Assembly (NCBI RefSeq): GCF_900964775.1
Contig: NC_041822.1
Location: 3,086,001-3,150,000 of the forward strand
Reading direction: 5' to 3'
DNA: 64,000 nucleotides
From: Scleropages formosus
Taxonomy: Eukaryota; Chordata; Actinopteri; Osteoglossiformes; Osteoglossidae
Position 1 is the first letter of the stretch. The number at the start of each line of letters is the position of its first letter. The notes beneath the pieces were generated by a model. That model did not search any database. It was not told where the DNA came from and saw nothing but the letters and a program-made list of their open reading frames with translations. Positions 50,916 through 60,900 of this stretch are shown piece after piece. Position numbers and translations under genes: made by a program.

Positions 50916-53156
50916 ATATATATATATATATATATATGTATTTTTTAATGGATTACCTGTAATTTCAGGCTTTTCTGGGATTTTATTTATAGGGGAAATA
51001 ACAAATTCACATCCTCTGATTCCGTAATTTCTCCATAGTCAACTATTTACTATCTGTCCTAATCAATCAGCACCGGCTTGATCAAAATGGTAGCCTGCTA
51101 ATTTGACTAGTTGAAATGAATTGGGCAGCAAGTGGTACAGAAGAAATGTACAGATGAGCTGTGTGTTCCAGAGGAAATGTTTGGGAAGCACTGCACTGGA
51201 CTGCCCGCTTCCTCAGTCTGCCCTTGTCTGCTAAGTTCAGTGATCTGTTGACTTCGTGTGGCTCAACTGGAACCTGATCCTTCTCAATTCCTGCTGCTAT
51301 GAGCCTAAAATAGCACTTTCATTAATGACCTGTTTACACTAGCGGTGAGGGAACCCGAAGCTAAGAGCCAGTCCCCTCAAAAAAAAAAAAAAAACATATT
51401 CCAAATAACAAGTGCACCAGATCGGAAACCCTGCTCCTTGCGAGTTGTACGTGAGCTCTTAGCTACTCCGCTGTTGAGTTTCATCATCTGTGTCCAGATT
51501 AAACCACGCCATCATTTTTCATGTTACATAACAGGCACTGTTCATTGAATAACTTGCCTGTTGGTTAACACACAAGGTTTTTTGAATATTTGTAGAATTT
51601 TGTTTCAGACCTTTAATGGTTTGGTATTAAAGGACGGATAAAATTCAGATTAATTTTGTTCTATTGTAGTTCCATAAATGAGCAAATAGAAGGAACATGT
51701 GTTGTACCATGTAACTGTTTCCTAGAGATAGTTTTAATACAATAGGCAGTAATTAGGCTGATTATCTTAATGTGGTTTTTGAAACGTGACTCATTAATTC
51801 CAAATGCTTGTTGAAGTGGAGAAATTAAGTTGGAACCAGTTTCTTGTCCCAGCTTTTTAAGAAGAAATTGAGAAATTCACATTTTTAACATTGCAAAAAA
51901 AAAAAAAAAAATCATCCAGTGATGTGACTAGAATGGAATGTTTCTGTATTTATGGGTAAACTTTTCACTTCAGGGTTTGATGATCTGACACAAGGCCCAG
52001 CTGGTGGAGAGTACAGTAAAGGGAGCTACAGCGGCTCTTCCCAAGCACAGGCCAAATCTGCTGCTTCTGGGCCTGGGAAAGGTAGGGGTGCAGTGTTTTG
52101 GGTCAGCACATACTCAGCGGTTACTGCCATACCGGTGGGTTAATATACCTGAGTTTTTAAAAAAAAAAAAAAAAACACTGAAAACCAGCTGTTCCACAGG
52201 TATCTCTGTGACATCCAGCAATGCAGGAGGGCCAGATTTGAGCGGTTCCGTTTACAATAAAGCCCAGGTGAGACCGGATCAAGGCCAGAATGCTCTTCTA
52301 CATGAAATGCAACTACCATGTTTCAGTGCAGTTCTTGTTTGTAGAAACAAATGCAGCAGGTAGTGCAGTCATACTCAGATCAAGGTACTTGCTCTGAATT
52401 GCTCCTGTAAAAAATACCCAGCTGTACAAATGGGGAAATAATTGTAGGTAGCGGAATATATAAACCGTAATCTTTTAAAATGTCCTTGTACAAAGGAGTG
52501 AGCTAAGAAATATGACTGTTGAAATGGCTGACCTCAAAACAAATGAAGCTGTGCATGAACCATAAATGACCCTCTCAACGTGACTGAAAAAGTTAGTCTT
52601 GAGTGAAAGTGACTTGTTTTGTTTCTTCCCCAATTCGTAGTCCTTTGAAAAGCAGGGTTTCCACACTGGAACACCTCCGCCCTTCAGCCTGCCCTCAGCG
52701 CTGGGGGGCACGGGGCCTTTGAACCCGGGAGCGGCCCCTGGATACGCCCCAGCTCCCTTTCTTCACATCCTGCCGGCACACCAGCAGCCTCACTCTCAGC
52801 TGCTGCACCATCATCACACGCAGGACAACCAGGTAAGGCACAGTGTGTATGTAGCAGTCTCATGTGCTCCCAGCACGGTAACGGGCTCCACACACACAGC
52901 ACCCAGCATGTAACGTGTTGATGTTAGCAGTTATTTACATTTATTTATTTACAGCATGTGCTGGCATTTCGTTTCATTCCCCCAGCTTGTGGTTCGATGT
53001 TCAGTACTGTTTTTCTCCACTGGTGAATTTTGAAGATATTAAACATCTTTTCCCCTCCAGGGTGGCCCCAGTCAACGTAACCAGTCCAGCAGCATGCAGC
53101 AGAAGACCCAGGCCACCAAATCAACCTATGGCAGCTCTCCCTACTGGGCCAACTAA
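40824..53156 (+). CDS. ubap2: Ubiquitin-associated protein 2
   Basis: A UBA-domain, RNA-associated protein found with stress granules and linked to RNA polymerase II ubiquitination. Coding exons: 40824-40919, 41205-41282, 41487-41597, 41809-41971, 42519-42596, 43828-43891, 44158-44258, 44344-44396, 44500-44567, 44821-44983, 45372-45627, 45857-46146, 46649-46851, 46994-47213, 47533-47572, 47893-48040, 48402-48474, 48709-48916, 49745-49836, 50029-50076, 50281-50362, 50463-50828, 51974-52081, 52200-52267, 52641-52832, 53061-53156; 1154 residues (human 1119). The UBA domain is at about 33-91 (LMEVTGKNQDECMVALHDCN), followed by an RGG-rich region, DWSEDLSETKVFTASSAPTE, the conserved UBAP2 motif GSADVSGLNVQFGALDFG (about 512-530), a Ser/Thr-rich stretch, the GYxYTGLPYY / FVPPTSAKQHG block and the C-terminus SPYWAN. 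UBAP2L is the close paralogue; the link to DCAF12 and KIF24 supports UBAP2. Exon 1 starts with two ATGs; the first matches human MMTS. Confidence 0.95.
42070..42310 (-). repeat. Diverged SINE family A in UBAP2 intron 4
   Basis: Reverse-oriented remnant: 'ccaaggtgacttgcgttgct' and 'gatacac' from the body, 'gtgggaggaaac' and 'actccacacagactga' from the head. The tail is worn. Confidence 0.5.
46370..46590 (+). repeat. SINE family C in UBAP2 intron 12
   Basis: Well-preserved copy: tRNA-like head (gtctaatggttagagcagct, B-box GTTTGAATCCCAC), middle block 'agtacctttgagcaaggta', 'cagctatataaatgggtaa', and tail 'taagtcgctttggagaaaag'. The head looks like a tRNA but lacks a foldable tRNA 3' half. Confidence 0.8.
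48205..48272 (+). ncRNA. Box C/D snoRNA, SNORD121-like, in UBAP2 intron 16
   Basis: A 68-base unit with terminal stem GGAGAT / ATCTCC, box C (ATGATGA / TGATGG at about 48209-48218), box D' CTGA at about 48232 and box D CTGA at 48263-48266. The 13 bases before D' (TTCAAGCACATAT) are complementary to UAUGUGCUUG in the 3' part of 28S rRNA; the base paired with the fifth nucleotide is the G of UAUG. Human UBAP2 introns host SNORD121A/B, which to my recollection target this G. Position in the intron, boxes, stem and guide agree, so I consider it real. It should be processed from the spliced UBAP2 intron and act in the nucleolus. Confidence 0.8.
48956..49626 (+). mobile_element. Non-autonomous hAT (Charlie-type) element in UBAP2 intron 18
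   Basis: A 671-bp DNA transposon with perfect 14-bp terminal inverted repeats (CAGGGGTCACCAAC) and an intact 8-bp target duplication TACTAGAG on both sides, typical of hAT. Inside, from the ATG at 49270, lies the N-terminal part of a transposase with a BED-finger-like CVCLICG...H....C spacing (MAEKRKKTYHFHGEWEEEFF, then one base out of frame, TTVKDSCVCLICGATVATAK). It resembles the N-terminus of domesticated ZBED5/GTF2IRD2-type proteins. The catalytic part is deleted. Confidence 0.85.
50878..50940. repeat. (GT)n(AT)n compound microsatellite in UBAP2 intron 22
   Basis: About 16 GT units followed by about 11 TA units, about 50 bases after the donor of exon 22. Confidence 0.9.
52380..52465 (+). 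repeat. SINE family C 3' fragment in UBAP2 intron 24
   Basis: The blocks 'caaggtacttgctctgaatt' and 'cccagctgtacaaatgggga' match the middle of family C. The head is absent and the tail is worn. Confidence 0.6.
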
Positions 53157-53800
53157 CTGGGGAGGTGTGAGGGGCTGCCCTCCCAGCGCCCTTGCCCTAC
53201 CTCTGAAGTGTAGGACCTCGACTGGGGAACACCACCTGTGACTGGTCAGACTCATATCTGGTGTGAAGCTGAACAGAAGTACACTACCAACAAGCTTCCC
53301 CCAGTTCTCAATTACTTTTTCTTTTTTCGATTTTTTTTTTTCTTTTTTTTGGCTGTTATACATGTAAGATATTTATGTATTTATATATATACTGTATATG
53401 TAATAGTAGATGAAATGTGGTTTCTGCATTTTGTTTTTGAAGGATGTTTTTGTTTACTTTTTCAAGTTGTAGGAAGAGGAAAATGCATTATAGAAAAGAA
53501 AAAAGAAAATTTAAGAGAGAACTTGATATTTTAAATGGGAGGGGCAAAAAAAAAATCAAACTGCATCATGTGACTTTATTTTATACTTTGAAGCAGTTTG
53601 AGTTCTCCAAATTGTCCTTAAGTTCAAGGTGAATCATTTTTAGAACCATTTTTGTAGCCTTTTTAGTTGGTTTGAGGGGGATGACTTAGGGTTCCCACAC
53701 AGCTCCATATTCCTCCAGAGTGGCCCAAACCAATGTGATACCTACCTGTCCAAGTTTCTTTCAGTTTAAATTCATTATACACCAAATAAAAGTTCTGAAC
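53157..53800 (+). other. ubap2: UBAP2 3' untranslated region
   Basis: About 0.63 kb from the stop to the polyadenylation signal, including T-rich and TA-rich stretches near 53320-53400. No other feature is recognised. Confidence 0.6.
53785..53790 (+). terminator. ubap2: UBAP2 polyadenylation signal
   Basis: AATAAA in 'caccaaataaaagttctg', 630 bases after the UBAP2 stop, followed by a T-rich stretch. It lies 1.16 kb before the NOP56 stop codon on the other strand. Confidence 0.7.
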
Positions 53801-54295
53801 AGTTGGGATCCATTTTTTTTCTTTCGGTATGTAGTTCCTGATTTTATATTAGGTTGGGACAGCACTGAGGTATAATCCTCAATCTATATTTATTCATCCT
53901 GATTACACAGCAGTGCTTTCATCAAGTAGTAAAATCACTTGATACATAAATGCTTTGGCAGGGCTAGTTTCCCCTTCCAGCATCTCTGTACACATTCCTA
54001 GTACACTGTGTATACCATGTACTTTTCATCTTGGTAAAAATCAGGATACTCAACTTAATCCAGCCCCTAAAGTCTTAGACACTGGTTATCAGATAAACCT
54101 GAAATATTTCTGTACTAAATTAGAGATCTTAAATTTCATGGAAACTAATGTAATGCTGCTTAACTATGCAATTCAATAAGGCTATGTGGGCTCATCGGGA
54201 AACCAAGTAGAGGTTTGTTCACCTATACACAAATGTAAGTTTAATCCTTGAGCATTTTTTTCAGGCAGAGCACAAAAACATTCAGTAGAAACATT

Positions 54296-54301
54296 TTTAT
54301 T
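54296..54301 (-). terminator. nop56: Possible distal NOP56 polyadenylation signal
   Basis: AATAAA on the minus strand, about 660 bases beyond the NOP56 stop codon. It would give a longer 3' UTR than the proximal signal at 54948. Confidence 0.35.
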
Positions 54302-54947
54302 GTACAAATAAGGAAAACCACTTAAGCGGCCCCTTTCAACACACGTACGCTGAACAGACCTCTGAACAGACCTCCAAACAGACCATTATCGGTCTATCCG
54401 CCAATCAACATGGTAAGATGCAGTAGCGTGGCGGCTGTTCCAAGCCAGCATACATCCCTCACAGTTGGTACACTAAGACTGAGGCAGGCAGCATGACAAC
54501 TATCACCTTGCAGCCTGCCTCACTGGTCACACAAAGGACAGTCATCACATGGTAAACCATGTAAGAGCCTCCCATTTTAATCTGGCAAAACATTCCCAAC
54601 ATGTGCTGCTTACTGAAAGAATTTAATTCATTTTCATTAGTTTTGGAGTAAGGATTCATAAGTTTCAGAACATTTACTTTACATTCACTTACCTTCTAAA
54701 CCATGTGATTAACACTACTGCTGCATCTTCATAAGGTATAGAAGCTTATACTATTAGAAGCACTCAAAAGAGAAGGTATGATTAGAAAGTTTTATAGAAT
54801 AAGGTCAGTTCCACATTAACTCAAAGGAAACTGGAGGCAAACAGGAGGACTCTTGTTTTAAAAAATATTCACATTCAGAATGTTATAGTTACAAAAGTAC
54901 AGTATAAGCTCAAACTTGTCCTGCGGATGGATGTTTTCATGTCCACC

Positions 54948-54953
54948 TTTATT
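54948..54953 (-). terminator. nop56: Proximal NOP56 polyadenylation signal
   Basis: AATAAA on the minus strand begins about ten bases after the NOP56 stop codon (54963-54965). If used, the 3' UTR would be only some tens of bases, in line with the short UTRs of nucleolar and ribosomal housekeeping genes. Confidence 0.55.
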
Positions 54954-54962
54954 GCCCTATGT

Positions 54963-57900
54963 TTACTTTTCTTTTTTCTTCTTCTTTGTCTTGACCTGCT
55001 GAGGTTCTGTTTCTTCCTCTGCCTCCTCCACTTCTTCTGGTTCCAGCACCTCACTTTTTCGCTTCTTCTTCTTCTTGGCAGGGGCTGTTTCCTCTATGCC
55101 ATTCTCTGCTAGATCCTCAGCCTCGTTCTCCACGTTTTCTTCTTCCATCTGCTGCTTCTTTTTCTTTTTTTTCTTGGCAACAATTTCTGTCTCTGCATTC
55201 TGGTCATTTTCCTGGAAGTAAGCCAGCTATTAGTTACATTTTTTTTTTTTTAAATAAAAAAACAGCAAACAATTTCACCAAATTACATGGCTGGACATTA
55301 AGTACCTTGCTCAAGGGTACCAAATCAAGTGCACCAGCTCACACAGTGATTAACTAGAATCCCCCATCACTCTAACAGTAATCACCTCTTCAGCTAGTTT
55401 GGTCTTCTTCAGTGTGTGGTCTTCTTCCTCTCCACCCTCGACTGTGGATAGAGCCTCAAGCTGCTTCTTTTCACGCTTTTTTCGCTTTCTTTCTTTCTTC
55501 TCCATCTTCCTTTTCATCTCTGCTGCCACTTCTCCAGCCTAAATGGGTAAACATTCATTTGATGTATTTTGAAGAAAACAGCAGCTGAAGTCTTAACCGG
55601 TGTCAAGCAATTCCAAGTGGACCAAAATATTATTTAAATATAGTTGGAACATTTACTGTATGAATGAAAACATTCCTCATAAGCCTGCAATACCAGTGAT
55701 CAAAATATATTTTACAGTACTTTCCTTATCAGGACCCAACTCGATATATATACTTCAAATATACTATATGCTAGATACCATGGATCTAAATGACAGTTCA
55801 ATTCTAAAAAAAAAAATGTTTTATTGAAAGGGTCAAGATGTTAGTATGGCAAATACATTGGATCCTTGGTATATGAACTAGGATTGGAAGACGAATTGCA
55901 AACTGAACAAATTATAAACAAAGACTAATAAAAATAATGCTTGACATATCCCTCAAGTTACCATCTAGTTAGGTTCTTTATTAACCTTAGTTTTATTTAT
56001 TCTGTCTATATCCAAGACATTTAAAATACTGAAAATAAACAAATTTACTCTACAAACTTCTACCAAGTCTCAAATAGGTGTGGCTTTTGTTGTTTCCTCA
56101 ACCCTTTCAGATGCCTCTTACTCTAAACTGACATTGTTAGAGTAACCAATAGTACTTAAGATGTAAACACTGTAGACAAGTTGGATTAAGGACCTGCATT
56201 ACTGACATCTACTGGCTTGGAGGGTGAACAGGTCACATTCTCTTTGCTATGACACTAAATAGATTTGTTTAGTACTGGTACTTAACAGTATGTCCACATT
56301 CAGGTCATTGGAACTGCTCTACAAGAAGAATACAACCTAATTGCAAGCTAAAGGTAAGGAATTGTTTGTGTCAGGGGTTCACACGCAGTTCTGTTCCCAT
56401 TATTGAGACTGTAGCTGAACCCTCACCTCAATTATGGCCTGCTTCATGACGTCCAGGTTCTTGCGTGGGACCTGCCCTGTCTCATAAAAGGTCAAGCGCT
56501 CTTCTACCTGTTCTCTCAGCTTGTTGCCAAAGACACTGTTAGGCAGCTCTGGCATATGGGAAGGAAAACCACAAGAAAACCCAAAGGTCAGCATGGTTTT
56601 GTGTAAAGCAAAAGGCGGCCAACTAAGCAGATTACTTCACGAAAAAGCAAACCAACATCCCCCAAAGAGTGAAAAACTTGACCAAAAAAAAAAAAAGTGC
56701 TTTAAGGCTCAAGGACACTGCTAAATAGCAGAAAATAACTAAATGTCCGTTGTTTTAAATGTATGGGGGGGGGGAGTATTTTATGTAATGCCAGAGTGCC
56801 TCTAAAGCAGGTTTATGTTGTGTTCTACCGTTCTACCTGAAACCTGCTTTGCTGCACACACTCCCTCACCTGAAAAGCAATCCACACGGCATGCGATGGT
56901 GCATTTGTTGGCCAAGTAGCGTGATATGCGGCCTTTGTTTTTAGCAGCAGCACGCCCAATGAAGGTGGAATGAAATATCAGACCATACTTTGGGGTATTT
57001 CCTCTGGTCTTCAGTGCTCTGGAGGAACAATTACAAGTTACAACCGTGCAGCCAATAAACCATGCAGTAAAGCAGAACACTGAACACATTCACCTTGGCA
57101 TCTCAATTGTCATGAAACCAACATCTGCGGCACTCTTAAGACAAGTAACTGACAACCTGGCAGTGTCCATGTGCACGTATCAAGCTCACATACCTGAAGA
57201 GCGCCTTCTCTGCACCAAGGATTTGCACAGTGGAGGCAGGGTACTTGGCTAGATTAGTCAGACTACCAGCATGGGAGATGAGACGTGCTCCCACCTGAGG
57301 AATGAGGGAGGGAAAAGCATTAGGCCATAAACTGGCACAAATGCTTCAAGCCTACAAATAAGTGACTCAAGGAGGAGTGACTTGGGGACAGATCAGCACC
57401 TCATAACTGTCATCACAGAAATCAGTGGATTGACAGATTTGGCATTACATCACATGTCCCTGAATCTGAATTACACCACATGTCCACTTCACTGAATGCT
57501 ACAGGGGGTTGCAGCCACTGAAGTCAAGACGTTCCATGTGCTAAATATGTACAGGTGGGAGAACTTCAGCTGTGAACGTACCACTTCTCCAATAAGAGCA
57601 GCCAGGTTGGGGGCCACTTGGACCATCTTGGAACGCAGATATTCCTGGAGCTCCTGTCTGTACTGCACCAAGGAAATCACACGGTTTGAGAAGCTCTCAA
57701 TGTTGATCAGGTCAATGGGGGAGATATCCATTCCTGAAAAAAGATGGCCCATACATAGTACATCACTGCTTTCTTCTGGTGCTATTACACATTACATCTC
57801 TTGTCCATTTACCAATGCTGTAATAAAGACAACCATAAAAAAAATCCTGCTGTTTAATCTGACAAAGCTATACATTACTCTGGGTAAGAATACTAGAGGA

Positions 57901-60900
57901 CTAAATAATGGCCTCACCCAGAAAAAGGGACCAGAGCTGTAAAACACCTACACGGGTACTGACCCATAGAGCTGCGAGATGCCTCCAGAATAGCCTGGGC
58001 CTTGCTGCTGTCCATCACCACCTCTTCCAGCTGCTCCAGGCTCTCCTCACTCAGCTCCTTGCGATTCCCAATAAGACGAGCCAGACGGCAGTACATGGAG
58101 TTGTCGTTCACTATCTTTATCAGCTCTGGGAAGTGGTAACCGTACCACTCGCTACACAGAGGAAACAGGACAGGAACAATCACCATCCAGCACTTTAAAT
58201 GAAAAGTGATGGCAGTTTGAAAGTTCAATTCTCAGCATCAATAGATTTAAATTTTCTTTGGTGAAAATACTTTAGTTTACAGACTAACTCCTCGGCACTT
58301 GGACATGAAACTCATTTATAGTTCTAAGAAAATAATAATAAAAAAACCCCTCAAAATTCTGCAAAACAAATGCAAATGTGTGTACAGCCTGAGCCAAGAA
58401 GTAGAGCTAAATTCAACATGCAATAAGGGTAATGCTACCGGGCATCATAAAGGCATCAGAAAATGTACCGGACACGCATGGAGAAGGTGTTGACGTCTTT
58501 GTCCAGCTGGTCAAGAAGGGCGATGGACTGAATGATCATGTTGTCTGCTCGGTTAACGTTGAACTTGACCTTGGCCCTGGAATAGCTGTGCCCCAAGCCC
58601 AGTTGAGCCTTGGAGGCTGCTTGTGCGGTCAACCCTTTTACAAGGGAGTGGAAGTGTAAACGCACACCTGAGGATGAAGAGGCGGAAGGAAAGACATTTC
58701 TTTACAATATAATGTATAACATGCACTAAACATTTCACGCACACCAGGTATAGACATGGTGTTTCTTCAGGAAGTGAGTGCTCAGTGGTTCAGGTTTAAA
58801 AGGTAGTCGCATCACTTTATCAGTGGATTGACAGATATCGAAACATCACCACCACTGAGCAAATCTAGGTCATATTTATTGATAACAAGAGCAGGAAACA
58901 GAACTCGGGGATCTGTGCTTCCTACCTCTTAGCAACTCTGCAACTACCCCTCCTGTCTGACAGGAGAGCCCAAGCTCCTCCTGCAAGGAGGCCCCTATCT
59001 TTGCATCAGCCACCCCAAGAATGACCTTCTTCTTCTTGCCGCCAGGTGGCAGGTTTGTTTCGAGGAATAACTTCAAATCTTCATGCACAACTCCTTTCGA
59101 GGGGACAGAAAAGGGTTTATAATTTTGAGATCGAAATACAGTAGTCTACACACATTGCGGAGTATCATTACTAACCCAAGTATAGAGGAACAGCTCTGTG
59201 GTTCAGTTCAACAGTAAGTGGCATCAACAAATATCAGTGGATTGACAGATAATTACAACATCACCACCACAGAGCCTCTGTACTGCAACTACTTCTAAAC
59301 TTCAACACAGAGAGACAGTCTGCCAAACAAGTAAATGAAAACTGCAACATCCCAATGTTCACCAACCCTTTGGATCTTACCCTCAGAGATGGCATTCATG
59401 TTTTCCAAGGCAGACTGTGCAGACTTGAATGGGAAAAATGCTGCCAACTTCACCACCGTACTGAACTTCCCAAGATTCAGCACACTCTCCTCTACCTGAA
59501 ATAAAACGACCTAAAAAGTTACTTCTACAGCAATGTCATTAATTTCAACAGCTTCACTCCAGAGATAGTGAAGCAGGCTGTAGCCATAGTAGAGGGAGTT
59601 CGCTTAAAAATATAAAATTAAAGGCAAAAGTCACTAACATGTGATGTTCACAGTTCAATCACGTTATTCGACTTGAGAGGAGCCAATACTACATAACTTC
59701 CGCTGCACCATACCCCCTGCTTTTAAGCAGATACAAAACTCAATTTGTGACCTGAACCTGCTGTAAGATAACCCTGTAGATATGTTGCTGTATCTGCAGA
59801 AGGATGCAACACATTTTAACAAAAACATAAGTTACAAAAATGTATAAAAAAACCAAAAAGTAATGATTCTTAAAAAATTAAGTATTTGGAGAGAAATTCT
59901 GCAGCAATATAAAAACCAGCAGAAATGATCCCCCACTAAGCGAGAGCACAAGACCTACTTAAAGTGACAGTACACCCTTAAAATTAAAAATGTTCAGCAA
60001 TTACTTTGCAAAATAATTACATTTGTAAAAAGCATATATTTTACAGTACTATATGGGTTTCCTACAGCAAAGAAATCTAATGTTGATTCCTGATACCACT
60101 GCATATGACAATATACATGTTGCATCCTGAAAAATGTATGCAACAAATCAGTAAAATAAAGGACAGACAGAAGGGTATCAAGGAGAGCAATGAACTGATA
60201 AATATCCTACAAAATATGAAATAGTCAAAGCCAATAACCTCAACACATGTGCTACATGCATTCTATCAGTGTTAAAAACACCAAAAAATTAATGCTTTAA
60301 GAACAGACTATTTGTCAAGTGTTTCACAAAGACACAGAACCTACAGGTTAAAATTTAAAGTGCACAGCCTTCCACAAAATAACAGTTAAAAAAGGAAGGC
60401 TTGGTGTTTTGTTGTAAATAGTTTTCTTGCTTTGTGTTTTAACTGAGAAGAACCATTAGAGGCAAGCAAGTTAATATTTATGCTACCTGGCCCACATTAA
60501 TGATATTTCCCTTTATTTGATAATGGAAAAGAGCCCTGGTACATGTTGCTCCACTACAAGATGTACCTTCCCTGCCCGTATTAGGACTATCTGTATACCG
60601 AGAAGGGAAAAGAGAAAGGGGGCACGGTGGCACAGAAATAGAGTTGCTGTCGCTCTGGTTTCCTCCCACAGTCCAAAGACATGCTGATGAGGTTCCCCCA
60701 TAGTGTGAGAGTTCCACTGATGTATGGATGAGTGACCCAGTGTAAGTAGTGTATCTAGCAGTGTAAGTCACCTTGGTGAATAACGAGTGTAGGCTGATAA
60801 CACTACATAGAGTTCACTGGAAGTCGCTTTAGAGAAAAGCATCTGCTAAATAAAAAAAAATGTAAGAGGAAAGCACACTGTGTGACCTGTGGCAGAAGCA

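Noticed and set aside
40824-53156. UBAP2L instead of UBAP2
   Set aside because: Wording of the MMTS start, the DWSEDLSETKVF and GLNVQFGALDFG blocks and the link to DCAF12/KIF24 fit UBAP2 better.
57019-57193. H/ACA RNA (SNORA51 counterpart) in NOP56 intron 8
   Set aside because: Some self-complementarity is seen, but no convincing H box, ACA box or two-hairpin layout by eye; a dedicated search would be needed.
58152-58468. C/D snoRNA in NOP56 intron 5 (ctgatgc...atgatgc)
   Set aside because: Box C-like motifs occur, but no CTGA closes a stem within 60-120 bases.
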